Part shown: positions 26,051 through 35,386 of the stretch, piece by piece | Numbering within the stretch: position 1 is the stretch's first letter | How the letters are laid out: each line of letters opens with the position of its first letter | Assembly: GCA_001898835.1 (NCBI GenBank) | Contig: MKVM01000001.1 | Span: forward strand, 1,296,466 to 1,360,465 | Reading direction: 5' to 3' | DNA: 64,000 nucleotides | Source of the DNA: Micrococcales bacterium 72-143 | Lineage (GTDB): Bacteria; Actinomycetota; Actinomycetes; Actinomycetales; Microbacteriaceae | Notes under the pieces: generated by a model | Seen by the model: only the letters and a program-made list of their open reading frames with translations | Told to the model about the DNA's origin: nothing | Database searches by the model: none | Made by a program: the position numbers and the translations under genes

Positions 26051-27756
26051 GGGACGAGGGCCGCGCCGAGACCGTTCTGACGGTGAGTCGACTCAGGATC
26101 GCCTTCGCCACCCAGAACGCCTCGGCCGGCCCTCCGGCCCCCGCCGTGGACGACGTCTCGTTCGCACTCGGCCGGGGCCGGGTGCTCGCCCTCGTCGGGG
26201 AGTCCGGGTCCGGCAAGAGCGCCACCGCGATGTCGATCCTCGGGCTGCTCCCGCCGAGCGCCGAGGTGTCCGGCAGCGTGCGGCTCGAGGAGGAGGAGCT
26301 CCTCACCGCGAGCGCGGCGCGCTGGCGCCGGGTGCGCGGCGGGCGCATCGGCACGATCTTCCAGGAGCCGATGAGCGCGTTCACCCCCGCCTACCGGATC
26401 GGCTGGCAGATCGCCGAAGCCATCCGCGCCCACCATCCCCGGATGTCGCGTGCCGATGTCCGCGCCCGGACCCGCGAACTGCTCGGCTCGGTCGGGTTGA
26501 GGGACCCTGACCGAGTCGGGCGCTCCTTCCCCCACGAGCTGTCCGGCGGTCAGCTGCAGCGTGCCATGATCGCCATGGCGATCTCCTGCGAGCCGGTTGC
26601 GCTCATCGCCGACGAGCCGACCACCGCCCTCGACGTCACCGTGCAGGCGGGAATCCTGGAGCTGCTGCGCTCCCTGCGAGCCACCCGCGGCACCGCGATC
26701 CTGCTCATCACCCACGACATGGGGGTGGTCGCCGACCTCGCCGACGACGTCGTCGTCATGCGGCAGGGTGCGGTGGTGGAGACAGGCCCCGTCGATCGGA
26801 TCTTCGCCGCGCCGGAGGCCGACTACACGCGCGAGTTGCTCGCCTCGGTGCCCCGGCTCTCGACCCTCCGCACCGCACCGGTGGTCCCGCGCGCGGAGGC
26901 CGTGGTGGATGCGGACGGGCTCGCCGCGGAGGTGCGCGACGCCGTGATCGCCTACGGCGGCCGCGGGCTGCGCGGGGGTGTCACGGCGGTCTCGGGGGTC
27001 TCGTTCCGCATCCCGCGTGGCCGCACCTTCGGGCTCGTCGGCGAGTCCGGTTCCGGCAAGTCGACCCTCGGACGGGCGTTCGCGGGCCTGCTCCCCCTTC
27101 GCGCAGGGACGATCGAGGTCGACGGCATCGACCTCGCCACCGCCTCCGGCTCGAGCATGCGCGCGATGCGCCGCTCGCTCGGCTACGTCTTCCAGGACCC
27201 CGCGTCCTCGATCAACCCGCGCTCGCTCGTCGGCGACGCGATCACCGAGCCGCTGCGACTGCACACCCGCCAGAGCGCCGGCGAGCGCCGCGCGCGGGCG
27301 GCGGAGCTGCTCGACGCCGTGCGCCTGCCCGCGGCCACGATCGACCGCTTCCCCCACGAGCTCTCCGGTGGCCAACGCCAGCGGGTGGCGATCGCACGCG
27401 CGATCGCGCTGCGCCCCACGCTCCTCATCGCCGACGAACCGACGAGCGCCCTCGACGTCTCCGTCCAGGCGCGCGTGCTCGAGCTGCTCGCCGAGCTGCA
27501 GCGCGAGCTCGGCTTCGCCTGCCTCTTCATCAGCCACGACCTCGCCGTCGTCAAGGAGCTCGCCGACGAGGTCGCCGTGATGCGCCTCGGCGAGATCGTC
27601 GAGCAGGGCGCATCCGAGACGGTGCTGAGCGCCCCCGAGCACGACTACACGCGCAGGCTGCTGGCTGCCGCACCCGTGGCCGACCCGGCGGCGCAGCACG
27701 AGCGGCGCAGGCAATGGCTTGCGCTCGGCGCCGAGGCACCGGAGACCGCGGCATGA
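26047..27756 (+). CDS. Fused DppD-DppF double ATPase
   Basis: A 569-residue protein with two complete ABC ATPase modules. The first (about 10-270) has Walker A GESGSGKS near residue 53, signature LSGGQLQR and [11 protein letters not shown]. The second (about 305-560) has Walker [10 protein letters not shown] near 332, signature LSGGQRQR and [11 protein letters not shown]. Its ATG overlaps the binding-protein stop. The first importer instead fuses permease with ATPase, so the two family-5 systems are not recent duplicates of each other. Confidence 0.93.
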   Translation: MRDEGRAETVLTVSRLRIAFATQNASAGPPAPAVDDVSFALGRGRVLALVGESGSGKSATAMSILGLLPPSAEVSGSVRLEEEELLTASAARWRRVRGGRIGTIFQEPMSAFTPAYRIGWQIAEAIRAHHPRMSRADVRARTRELLGSVGLRDPDRVGRSFPHELSGGQLQRAMIAMAISCEPVALIADEPTTALDVTVQAGILELLRSLRATRGTAILLITHDMGVVADLADDVVVMRQGAVVETGPVDRIFAAPEADYTRELLASVPRLSTLRTAPVVPRAEAVVDADGLAAEVRDAVIAYGGRGLRGGVTAVSGVSFRIPRGRTFGLVGESGSGKSTLGRAFAGLLPLRAGTIEVDGIDLATASGSSMRAMRRSLGYVFQDPASSINPRSLVGDAITEPLRLHTRQSAGERRARAAELLDAVRLPAATIDRFPHELSGGQRQRVAIARAIALRPTLLIADEPTSALDVSVQARVLELLAELQRELGFACLFISHDLAVVKELADEVAVMRLGEIVEQGASETVLSAPEHDYTRRLLAAAPVADPAAQHERRRQWLALGAEAPETAA

Positions 27757-28688
27757 CCGCGACGACCGCCCGGGAGGACGTCGCCGTCCCCGCCCGCAAG
27801 ACCGGATTCCGCACCCTCGTCGGCAACCTCGCCCGCGACCCCTGGGCGGTAGCCGCCGCCACCACGATCGTCGTCTTCGTGCTGGCCGCGATCCTCGCCG
27901 ATGCGATCACGGCGATCACCGGCGTCGACCCGTACACCTACAACCAGCACCTGCTCGACGGCCGCGGCCAACCGATCGGCTGGGGTGGCGGCATCAGCGC
28001 CACCCACTGGTTCGGCGTCGAGCCGCTCACCGGACGCGACCTCTTCGCGATCGTCGTCTACGGCGCCCGCACCTCGCTCTTCATCGGCATCTCCGCGACG
28101 CTCCTGGCGGTGCTCATCGGAACCGTCGTCGGCATCACCTCCGGCTACTTCGGCGGCTGGTACGACCGGATCACGAGCCGCGCCGTCGACGTCATGTTCG
28201 GCTTCCCGACGCTCGTGTTCCTCATCGCCCTCATGGCGATCATCCCCGCCGATCTACCCCGCCCCCCGTTCATCGCCCTCGTGATCGGGGTGTTCGGGTG
28301 GCCCGGCATCTCGCGCATCGTGCGCGGACAGACGCTCGCACTGCGGGAGCGCAACTTCGTCGTCGCCTCGAAGGCGATGGGCGCGCGCTCGTGGCGCATC
28401 GTGCTCGGCCAGGTGCTGCCGAACGTGGGGGCGACGATCGTCGTGGTGGCCTCCGTCATCATCCCCGGGATGATCGCCGCCGAGGCGGCCCTGTCGTTCC
28501 TCGGGGTCGGTGTCACGCCGCCCACCCCCTCGTGGGGCCGCACGATCGGGGAGGCGATCCTCTGGGTGCGCACGAGCCCCATGTACCTGATCTTCCCCGG
28601 CGCCGCGCTGTTCCTCATCACCCTCGCGTTCAACGTGTTCGGTGACAGCCTGCGCGACGCGCTCGACCCGAGGACCGCCCGCCGATGA
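27753..28688 (+). CDS. DppC-type ABC transporter permease
   Basis: A 311-residue permease. The N-terminal membrane helix AAATTIVVFVLAAILADAITA is followed by a periplasmic loop and TGRDLFAIVVYGARTSLFIGI, the family motif. The C-terminal part has GARSWRIVLGQVLPNVGATIVVV and LSFLGVGVTPPTPSWGRTIGEA. I use the ATG at 27753, which overlaps the ATPase stop (ATGA), rather than the track start. Its stop overlaps the next permease start in the same way. Confidence 0.93.
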   Translation: MTATTAREDVAVPARKTGFRTLVGNLARDPWAVAAATTIVVFVLAAILADAITAITGVDPYTYNQHLLDGRGQPIGWGGGISATHWFGVEPLTGRDLFAIVVYGARTSLFIGISATLLAVLIGTVVGITSGYFGGWYDRITSRAVDVMFGFPTLVFLIALMAIIPADLPRPPFIALVIGVFGWPGISRIVRGQTLALRERNFVVASKAMGARSWRIVLGQVLPNVGATIVVVASVIIPGMIAAEAALSFLGVGVTPPTPSWGRTIGEAILWVRTSPMYLIFPGAALFLITLAFNVFGDSLRDALDPRTARR

Positions 28689-29677
28689 GACTCCTGCGCT
28701 ACCTGTCGTTCCGCCTGCTCGGCATCCTCGTGGTGCTGCTGGTGATCGCCGTGATCACCTTCGCGATCTTCTACCTGCTGCCGTCCGACCCCGCGCGGCT
28801 CGCCTGCGGGCGCCCCTGCACCGAAGCGAACCTCGAACGGGTGCGGCAGTACATGGGGGTCGACCAGCCGTGGTTCGTGCAGCTGGGCGCCTTCCTGGCC
28901 GGCATCGTCGCCGGCCGCGAGTTCGGCACCACCGTCTCGGTCCACTGCGACGCGCCGTGCTTCGGGTACTCCTTCCTGCGCAACCAGAGCGTCACCGAGC
29001 TCATCGGCGAGCGCTTCCCGGCGACCGCATCCATCGCGATCGGCGCGGCGATCCTGTTCCTCCTCCTCGGGGTGATCGGCGGCCTCATCGCGGCGCTCCG
29101 GCGCAACACGATCGTCGACCGCGGCATCATGACGTTCTCGATCGCGGGGGTATCGACGCCCGTGTACCTCGCCGGCATCCTGGCGATCCTGCTGTTCGGC
29201 TTCACGCTGCGCTGGCTGCCGACATCCGGGTACGTGGCGTTGGATGACGACCCGCTCCAGTGGCTGAGCCACCTGATCCTGCCGTGGGTGTCGGTCGCGT
29301 TCGTGTCGGCCGCCGTCTACGCGCGGCTCACCCGAAGCGAGATGCTCGAGGTGATGGGGCTCGACTACATCCGCACCGCCCGCGCCAAGGGGCTCGCCGA
29401 GCGTCGCGTGATCGGCAAGCACGGCCTGCGCACGGCGCTGCTGCCCGTCGTCACGGTGTTCGGGCTCGACCTGGGCGTCCTGCTCGGGGGCGCCGTCATC
29501 ACCGAGAAGGTGTTCGCGATCCCCGGGATGGGGGCGCTGCTGATCGAGGCGGTCAGCGCCGTCGACGTGCAGCTCATCGTGGGGCTCACCCTCTTCGCGG
29601 CGTTCCTGGTGGTCACGCTCAACCTCGTGATCGACCTGGTCTACGGGTTCCTCGACCCGAGGGTGCGGGTGAGCTGA
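28685..29677 (+). CDS. DppB-type ABC transporter permease
   Basis: A 330-residue permease with six predicted membrane segments. The first is LGILVVLLVIAVITFAIFYLLPSDPARLACG. The first outer loop has four Cys (ACGRPC and HCDAPC), which could form two extracellular disulfides; this is unusual for DppB proteins. The C-terminal half has LTRSEMLEVMGLDYIRTARAKGL and VFAIPGMGALLIEAVSAVD. The order ATPase, DppC, DppB reverses that of the first importer. Its stop overlaps the amidohydrolase ATG (TGATG). Confidence 0.93.
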   Translation: MRLLRYLSFRLLGILVVLLVIAVITFAIFYLLPSDPARLACGRPCTEANLERVRQYMGVDQPWFVQLGAFLAGIVAGREFGTTVSVHCDAPCFGYSFLRNQSVTELIGERFPATASIAIGAAILFLLLGVIGGLIAALRRNTIVDRGIMTFSIAGVSTPVYLAGILAILLFGFTLRWLPTSGYVALDDDPLQWLSHLILPWVSVAFVSAAVYARLTRSEMLEVMGLDYIRTARAKGLAERRVIGKHGLRTALLPVVTVFGLDLGVLLGGAVITEKVFAIPGMGALLIEAVSAVDVQLIVGLTLFAAFLVVTLNLVIDLVYGFLDPRVRVS

Positions 29678-31245
29678 TGCTGTTCACGAACGCGAGAGTC
29701 CTGACGGGGACGGATGCCGACGCCCGCGCGTCCGCCTTCCGAGTGGAGGACGGCGTCATCACCTGGGTGGGCGCGACGGCGGATGCCGGGGATGAACCCA
29801 CGGTCGACCTCGGCGGGCGCACGGTGCTGCCCGGCCTGCTCGACCTGCACACGCATCCGGCCCTCATGGCCGAGGCCGCCGACGACGCCGACTGCCTGCC
29901 GCCCGCCGTCACCTCGCTCGCGCAGCTCGTCGAGGTGCTGCGGGCGCACGCCGCGGCGCGCCCCGACGCCCCCTGGATCGTGGGGCGCGGCTACGACGAC
30001 GCGCGCTTCCCGGAGGGTCGCGCCCCGACGGCCGCCGACCTCGACCGGGTCTCGACGGAGCGTCCCGTCATCGTCTGGCGCTGCGACGGCCACTCCGCGG
30101 CGTGCAACAGCCGCGCGCTCGAGCTCGCCGGCATCGACGCCACGACGCCCGACCCGCCGGGCGCGCGCTTCGAGCGGGACGCGGCAGGCGAGCCGACCGG
30201 GGTGCTGACTGAGCTCGCCGCGGTCGCGGCGGTCGCCGAGCACCGCCCCGTGCCCGACCACGCGGAGCTCGTGCGCCGGGTCGTCTCCCTCGACGAGCAC
30301 TTCCTCTCGCACGGGATCGTGGGCGTATGCGACCTGTTCTCGGGCGTCATCCCCGACCCGCTGCGCGTGTTCCGCGACGCCTCCGCCGCGGGGTTCCGCC
30401 CGCGGGTCGCCCTCTACCCCGGCTGGGTGCACGGGGTCCCCGAGAGCCTCAGCGACGAAGAACGCGCAGGCCGCGTGCGGATCGCCGGGGTCAAGATCCT
30501 GATGGACGGCGCCTTCTCGAACCGCACCGCCTGGGTGCGGGATCCCTACCCCGACTCGGACGCGTGCGGCATCCAGATGACCTCCGACGAGGACGCCCTC
30601 GCCGCCGGCGCCTGGGCACGCCGCAACAGCGTGCAGCTCGCCATCCACGCGATGGGCGATCGCGCGCTCGAGCGCGTGCTCGCGCTGTTCGGCGACCAGG
30701 AGCCGTGGCTCGACGACGTGCCCTCGGTGCGCCTCGAGCACGTGACGCTCGTGCCGGACGAGCTGCTGGCGCGCCTCGAGGGCGGCAGGATGCGGTTCGG
30801 CATCGCGACGCACACCGTATTCCTGTTCGCGGAGTACGAGGCCTACAAGCAGAACCTGCGCGACGTCTCCGACGGCACGGCCTACCCGCTGCGCACCCTG
30901 TACGCGAGCACGCTGCCGCTCGCGCTCTCCTCCGACCGGCCCGCGACCGCCTGGAGCGACGCCGACGACGTCTTCCTCTCGGTGCAGGCGGCCGTCGACC
31001 GCCGGGCCGCGGACGGGACGGATGTGGGGGCGTCCTCCGCCATCACGGCCGCCGAGGCGCTGCAGCTGTACACGACGCGTGCCGCGCGCCTCGCCCCGCT
31101 CGGCACGCCGGCCGCGCTGGTGCCCGGGGCGCCCGCCGACTTCGTCGTGCTCGACGCCGACGTGCTCGAGGTGCCGGCTGACCGCATCTCCCGCACCCGG
31201 GTCGCCGAGACCTGGCTCGCGGGCGAGCGCGTCTGGGCGCGCTGA
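29677..31245 (+). CDS. Amidohydrolase family 3 (YtcJ-like) metal-dependent hydrolase
   Basis: A 522-residue amidohydrolase. The metal-binding HTH motif is LPGLLDLHTHPAL (His 58 and 60); the bridging Lys is expected in GVKILMDGAFSNRTAW, with AIHAMGDRALE and LSSDRPATAW providing further ligands. YtcJ-type proteins hydrolyse N-acyl or cyclic amides. It is last in the importer operon, so the importer and hydrolase likely handle the same compound. A second member of the family is encoded on the other strand at 31806. Confidence 0.9.
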   Translation: MLFTNARVLTGTDADARASAFRVEDGVITWVGATADAGDEPTVDLGGRTVLPGLLDLHTHPALMAEAADDADCLPPAVTSLAQLVEVLRAHAAARPDAPWIVGRGYDDARFPEGRAPTAADLDRVSTERPVIVWRCDGHSAACNSRALELAGIDATTPDPPGARFERDAAGEPTGVLTELAAVAAVAEHRPVPDHAELVRRVVSLDEHFLSHGIVGVCDLFSGVIPDPLRVFRDASAAGFRPRVALYPGWVHGVPESLSDEERAGRVRIAGVKILMDGAFSNRTAWVRDPYPDSDACGIQMTSDEDALAAGAWARRNSVQLAIHAMGDRALERVLALFGDQEPWLDDVPSVRLEHVTLVPDELLARLEGGRMRFGIATHTVFLFAEYEAYKQNLRDVSDGTAYPLRTLYASTLPLALSSDRPATAWSDADDVFLSVQAAVDRRAADGTDVGASSAITAAEALQLYTTRAARLAPLGTPAALVPGAPADFVVLDADVLEVPADRISRTRVAETWLAGERVWAR

Positions 31246-31291
31246 GCCGCATCCGCACGGCGCGCTGCTCGACACTCGCATCCGTCCCCGC

Positions 31292-31386
31292 CCTCCTGCT
31301 CTCCTTCTCCCCTCCTGCTCTCCTTCTCCCCTCCTGCTCTCCTTCTCCCCTCCTTCTCTTCCCCTCCCCTCCTTCTCTTCCCCTCC
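31292..31386. repeat. Five-copy 19-bp pyrimidine-rich tandem repeat
   Basis: Three identical units CCTCCTGCTCTCCTTCTCC are followed by two variant units CCTCCTTCTCTTCCCCTCC, all 19 bp, in the convergent gap 31246-31805. The strand asymmetry is almost complete (pyrimidines on the plus strand), so triplex or slipped structures are possible. The gap holds no convincing gene; ORFs across it are shadows. Confidence 0.9.
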
Positions 31387-31428
31387 CCTCCTGCCGCCCC
31401 GTCTCTCTCCTTCCCTTCTTGTCTTCTC

Positions 31429-31508
31429 AGAAATGCAGGAGAAACTCGCCGATCGGCCGGGAGCGGCCCGAACATCCGCCACCCGATGGCGCACGCTCCT
31501 GCATTTCT
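31429..31508. repeat. AGAAATGCAGGAG-bounded palindromic element, copy 1
   Basis: AGAAATGCAGGAG (31429-31441) and exact inverse CTCCTGCATTTCT (31496-31508) flank 54 nt. The interior can itself fold (CGCCGATCGG with CCCGATGGCG, one bulge). See copies at 31636, 46968 and 47382. Confidence 0.8.
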
Positions 31509-31635
31509 CGGGGTGGAGGATACGGAGGTCGGCATCGTGCTTCGTCCCCGAGATGGGCTGCGCCGGGGGTGAGCACCGACCCGAGGCGACTCCCGACCCC
31601 GTGGCGACTCGTGACCCAGAAGTCGACCCCGACCT

Positions 31636-31716
31636 CGAAATGCAGGAGGTCGGGAGCGGCACCCCCCGGGAAATCGGGCGAGGACGCCGCGGCGGACGGG
31701 CTTCTCCTGCATTTCT
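31636..31716. repeat. AGAAATGCAGGAG-bounded palindromic element, copy 2
   Basis: CGAAATGCAGGAG (31636-31648, one mismatch) and CTCCTGCATTTCT (31704-31716) flank 55 nt of sequence unrelated to the other interiors but also GC-rich and partly self-complementary. It lies 127 bp after copy 1. The remaining 31717-31805 shows no feature. Confidence 0.78.
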
Positions 31717-31805
31717 GAGGATCTGAGGAGGGTCGGAGGAGCGACGATGCCCGGGCGAGGCTCAGCGTGCCGGGCGAGACCCGGCGCGGGAGGCGGAGAC
31801 TCCGC

Positions 31806-33308
31806 TCAGAGGTCGCGCCAGGTGAAGCGGCCACCCACGAGGGTCGCCGCGACGGGCAGCTCGCGCAGGGCGTCGCGCTCGAGCGCCGCCGGGTCGCTCT
31901 CCACGACGGCGAGGTCGGCGACGTCGCCGTCCGCGACGGTCGTGCGTCCGCGCGTCGAGGCGGCGAACGCCACCTCGAAGGGGATCCGCTGCTCCGGATG
32001 CCACGGCTCCCGGCCGTCGCGGCTGCGTGCGGTGGCCGCCGCGATCGAGATCCACGGGTCGAGCGGCGCCACGGGCGCGTCGGAGCCCAGGCGCAGCTCC
32101 GCACCGGCCGCGTGGAGGGAGCCGAAGGCGAAGGCGCGATCCGTGCGCCCCGCCCAGTGGTGGTCGGCGACGTCGCGATCGTCCATGGCGTGCTCGGGCT
32201 GCACGCTCGCGACGAGCCCGAGCCGCGCGAAGCGCGCGAAGTCGCGCCGGGCGACGAGCTGTGCGTGCTCGATCCGTCCCGTCATCCCGAGCTCCTCGTA
32301 GGCGTCGAGCACCTCGGAGTTGGCGTGGTCGCCGATCGCGTGCACGGCCGCCGCGAGACCGGCGTCACGGGCACGCGCCATGAGGGCACGCAGCTGCTCG
32401 GGCGGCGTCGTGATGACCCCCGAGGAGTGCGGATCGCGTGGGTCGAGGCCGGGGTAAGGGTCCCAGCACCACGCCGTGCGCGTGTTGAGCGAGCCGTCCA
32501 CGACGATCTTGAGCGGGCCCATCCGCACGAGCCCCGTCGCGTCGAGGGCGTCGCCCGTGCGGTGGCCCGCCGCGATCACATCCTCGAGGCGGTCGGGCCA
32601 GACGCCGACGTCGACGCGGAGCAGGTCGACACCCCCCTCGACGCGCGCGCGCCACTCGGCGACGTTGTCGGCGTGCTCGAGCTCCAGCACCCCCACGACC
32701 CCGCGCCGTGCCGCCGCCTCGGCCGCCTCGCGATAGGCCGACATCGGCACCGCACGGGCGGCGTCGAGCCGGGCGGACGCCGCGATCCACGGCCCCTCGC
32801 GCACGACGCCCGACGCATCCGGCTCGAGCCCCAGCATCCGCGCGGCGGGGGTGTTGAGCCACGCGCAGTGCAGGTCGCCGCTCACGAGTGCGACGGGAAC
32901 GCGCGGCGAGACCTCGTCGATCGCGGCGAGGCTCGGGTGCTCGGTCCACAGGCCGTCGCGGAAGCCGTAGCCCATGAGCAGCTCGCCGTCGGCGAGGTCT
33001 CGGCGCGCGAGCTCGGCCCGCAGCCGGGCGAGCACCTCGCCGGGGCTCGCGGTGTCGGCCAGATCGAGGCGACGGCGACGGATGACGTGCTGCGTGAAGT
33101 GCACGTGCTCGTCCCACAGCCCGGGCAGGAGGAGGCGCCCGCCGAGCTCGACCGGCTCGGCCCCGGAGGCCTCGAGCGTGCCGAGCCGCCCCACACCGGC
33201 GATCGTGCCGCCGCGCACCAGAACCTCTCGCTCGCCGTCCAGACCGGGGATGCGCGCTCCGCGCAGCAGGAGCTCGGGGGCGGGGCACTGCGGGACGGCG
33301 GTGGTCAC
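31806..33308 (-). CDS. Amidohydrolase family 3 (YtcJ-like) hydrolase, second copy
   Basis: A 500-residue YtcJ-like amidohydrolase. The metal motif is LPGLWDEHVHFTQH (His 68 and 70); the Lys region is GPLKIVVDGSLNTRTAW; AAVHAIGDHANSEV, RIEHAQL and LGSDAPVAPLDPW supply further ligands. It shares the family with the hydrolase at 29677 but is clearly diverged. It is transcribed alone from a CACA-site promoter, with GTG start 6 nt after the -10 TAGGGT, hence probably leaderless. It is divergent from the second GAF-PucR regulator. Confidence 0.9.
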   Translation of the reverse strand: MTTAVPQCPAPELLLRGARIPGLDGEREVLVRGGTIAGVGRLGTLEASGAEPVELGGRLLLPGLWDEHVHFTQHVIRRRRLDLADTASPGEVLARLRAELARRDLADGELLMGYGFRDGLWTEHPSLAAIDEVSPRVPVALVSGDLHCAWLNTPAARMLGLEPDASGVVREGPWIAASARLDAARAVPMSAYREAAEAAARRGVVGVLELEHADNVAEWRARVEGGVDLLRVDVGVWPDRLEDVIAAGHRTGDALDATGLVRMGPLKIVVDGSLNTRTAWCWDPYPGLDPRDPHSSGVITTPPEQLRALMARARDAGLAAAVHAIGDHANSEVLDAYEELGMTGRIEHAQLVARRDFARFARLGLVASVQPEHAMDDRDVADHHWAGRTDRAFAFGSLHAAGAELRLGSDAPVAPLDPWISIAAATARSRDGREPWHPEQRIPFEVAFAASTRGRTTVADGDVADLAVVESDPAALERDALRELPVAATLVGGRFTWRDL

Positions 33309-33314
33309 CCTGCC

Positions 33315-33379
33315 ACCCTACGAGCGGACTCGCGTCCTCCGTATGTGACATTTCGCCACCCCGCGGTCATACTCATGTG
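33315..33379 (-). promoter_or_regulatory. Paired CACA-site promoter, second amidohydrolase
   Basis: On the minus strand CACATGA (33379-33373) and CACATAC (33347-33341) are exactly 32 bp apart; 20 nt later is TAGGGT (33320-33315), and 6 nt after that the GTG start. The sites lie in the 139-bp gap shared with the divergent GAF-PucR gene, so they could also serve autoregulation. Confidence 0.65.
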
Positions 33380-33447
33380 AAATCCGCCCTCCCCCCGCGG
33401 GCACACGCCCGCGAGACTGGAAGGGCCGGTGGACGACGGAGGACCCG

Positions 33448-35253
33448 ATGAGCGACGACGACGCCGCCCGGCTCGCCGACGAGGTGGAACGCCTGCGCCG
33501 CGAGAACACCCGGCTGCGGCGCCGCGAGCACGAGCTGAGCGCGCTGTTCGCGAGCGCGCGCGAACTCGCGGAGCTGCGCGACTCGGATGCCGTGCTCGCG
33601 CGCCTCGTTCAGCGCGCCCACGAGATGGTGGGCGGCGACGTCACCTACCTCTCCGAGTTCGATCCGGCGTCCCGCGAGTTGCGCGTGCGCGAGACGAGCG
33701 GCTCGGTGAGCGCCGCGTTCCAGCGGCTGCGGGTTCCCGCGGGCGCCGGCCTCGCGAGCGTCATCGTCGAGACCCGAGCCGCCCAGTGGGTCACCCGCTA
33801 CGCCGACTACGCGAGCGATCGACACGAGCGCGGCATCGACGACGCCGTCTCGGCCGAGGGTCTCGTGTCGATCCTCGGCGTGCCGATGCTCACCGACGAC
33901 GAGGTGCTCGGCGTGCTGTTCGTCGCCGACCGCGAGGAGCACGAGTTCACCCCCGAGGAGATCGCGCTGCTGTCGGCCCTCGCCGACCACGCCTCTATCG
34001 TGCTGCAGACGGCGCGCACGCTGCGCGAGCTGCGCAGCTCCGAGGACGAGGCCCGGCAGACGCTCGAGCGGCTCACGGGCCACCTCACCGAGCGCGACCG
34101 CGCCAACACCGTGCACCAGGAGCTCGTCCACGCCGTGCTCGCGGGGGGCGGCTTCTCCCCCGTCGCCGAGACCCTCGCCACCGCGCTCGCGCGGACGGTC
34201 GCCATCGTCGACGCGGGCGGCCGGCTCATCGCCGCCGCGGGGCTCCCGCTGCCCGAGAGCATGATCGAGGTGCCGGATGCGGCGGGCTCCGCGATCGAGG
34301 AGAGCCGCGCATCCGGTCACTGCGTCACCGTCGAGGGCGTGCCGGGGCTGCACGCCGTGGTCGCTCTCACCGCGGGGCCGCAGTTCTTCGGCACGATGCT
34401 GCTCGGCGACGGCGACTTCGAGCTCGGTGCCGTCGACCGCCGCACGGTCGAGCGGGCGGCGCAGGTCGGCGCCCTGCTCTCGCTGCAGCAGGAGGCGGTC
34501 GCGGGGGCGGAGCACCGCACCCAGAGCGAGCTCGTGGCGGACCTGCTCGACGCGGTGCCGGAGCGGCGCGCCGACGTCGAGCGGCGGGTGCGACGCCTCG
34601 GGATCGACCTCGAGCGGCTCGACTCCCTGGTGCTCTTCGTGGTCCCGGGGGAGCACCGGGCGGCGGCGGCGCGGGTTCTCGCACCCTCCCTCGACCAGCG
34701 GGCGCTCGTGGGCGAGTACCGGGGCTTCGTGGTCGCCTGCTACGACGGTGAGACGCTCGCGCCGGATGTCGACCACCTCCGCGCCCGGATCTCGCGCGCC
34801 GTGCAACGTCCCGTGCTCGCGGTCGTGCCGCCGCGCTCGTCGGGCGCCCTCCCCGCCGCCGCAGGCCACGCCATGCGCACGGCGCGGCTGCTGTCGGCGC
34901 TCGGAACCGACGACCGCACGGCGCTCACCGACGACTACCTGCCCTACTCGGCGGTGCTCGACGCCGACGAGCGCACGCTCGCGGCCTTCCTCGACCAGAC
35001 GATCGGCGCCGTCCGGCGCTACGACGAGGCCCGCGGCACCGACCTGCTCGGCACGCTGCGGGCGTTCGTGCGCAACAACGCGAGCCCGACCCGCACGGCG
35101 CGGGCCCTCAACTTCCACACCAACACGATCCTGCAGCGACTCGAGCGGCTCGACGCCGTGCTGGGCGCGGGGTGGCGCGACGACGAGCGGCTGTTCCGCA
35201 TCGGCCTGGCGACCCGCCTCGACGAGCTGAGCGAGCAGCTGCACGGCGGTTGA
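33448..35253 (+). CDS. GAF-domain PucR/CdaR-type regulator (copy 2)
   Basis: A 601-residue regulator. A coiled coil (RLADEVERLRRENTRLRRREHEL) leads to a GAF domain (about 40-190) with GGDVTYLSEFDPASRELRVRETSGS. A central PucR-like region follows, and a C-terminal HTH (SPTRTARALNFHTNTILQRLERLDAVL). The N-terminal 190 residues closely parallel the regulator at 16770, but the middle is about 140 residues longer. GGAGG precedes the ATG at 33448. Position between the second amidohydrolase and the mevalonate-type operon, both with CACA-site promoters, makes it the best candidate regulator of that regulon. Confidence 0.92.
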   Translation: MSDDDAARLADEVERLRRENTRLRRREHELSALFASARELAELRDSDAVLARLVQRAHEMVGGDVTYLSEFDPASRELRVRETSGSVSAAFQRLRVPAGAGLASVIVETRAAQWVTRYADYASDRHERGIDDAVSAEGLVSILGVPMLTDDEVLGVLFVADREEHEFTPEEIALLSALADHASIVLQTARTLRELRSSEDEARQTLERLTGHLTERDRANTVHQELVHAVLAGGGFSPVAETLATALARTVAIVDAGGRLIAAAGLPLPESMIEVPDAAGSAIEESRASGHCVTVEGVPGLHAVVALTAGPQFFGTMLLGDGDFELGAVDRRTVERAAQVGALLSLQQEAVAGAEHRTQSELVADLLDAVPERRADVERRVRRLGIDLERLDSLVLFVVPGEHRAAAARVLAPSLDQRALVGEYRGFVVACYDGETLAPDVDHLRARISRAVQRPVLAVVPPRSSGALPAAAGHAMRTARLLSALGTDDRTALTDDYLPYSAVLDADERTLAAFLDQTIGAVRRYDEARGTDLLGTLRAFVRNNASPTRTARALNFHTNTILQRLERLDAVLGAGWRDDERLFRIGLATRLDELSEQLHGG

Positions 35254-35257
35254 TCCG

Positions 35258-35322
35258 CACACGAGACCCGCTCAGGCATGGGCGGACCCCCCATACGCCG
35301 TCGCCCGGCGCGTTTCTAGGGT
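35258..35322 (+). promoter_or_regulatory. Paired CACA-site promoter, HMG-CoA operon
   Basis: CACACGA (35258-35264) and CCCATAC (35290-35296) are exactly 32 bp apart; 20 nt later is TAGGGT (35317-35322). A leader of roughly 60 nt precedes the GTG at 35387, which has GAAGGAG upstream. Confidence 0.6.
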
Positions 35323-35386
35323 GAAGTCGATGCGGTCGGCCGCCCCCGGGCGGCTCGATCGACGAGCGATCCGCGAAGGAGCATCA

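Noticed and set aside
29641-31662. 673-aa minus-strand ORF reaching into the repeat gap
   Set aside because: Antisense to the amidohydrolase and translates the 19-bp repeats; no family features.
33385-33418. CACA-pair promoter for the GAF-PucR gene itself
   Set aside because: GAGACT at 33413 resembles a -10, but no CACA site is found at the expected positions on the plus strand.
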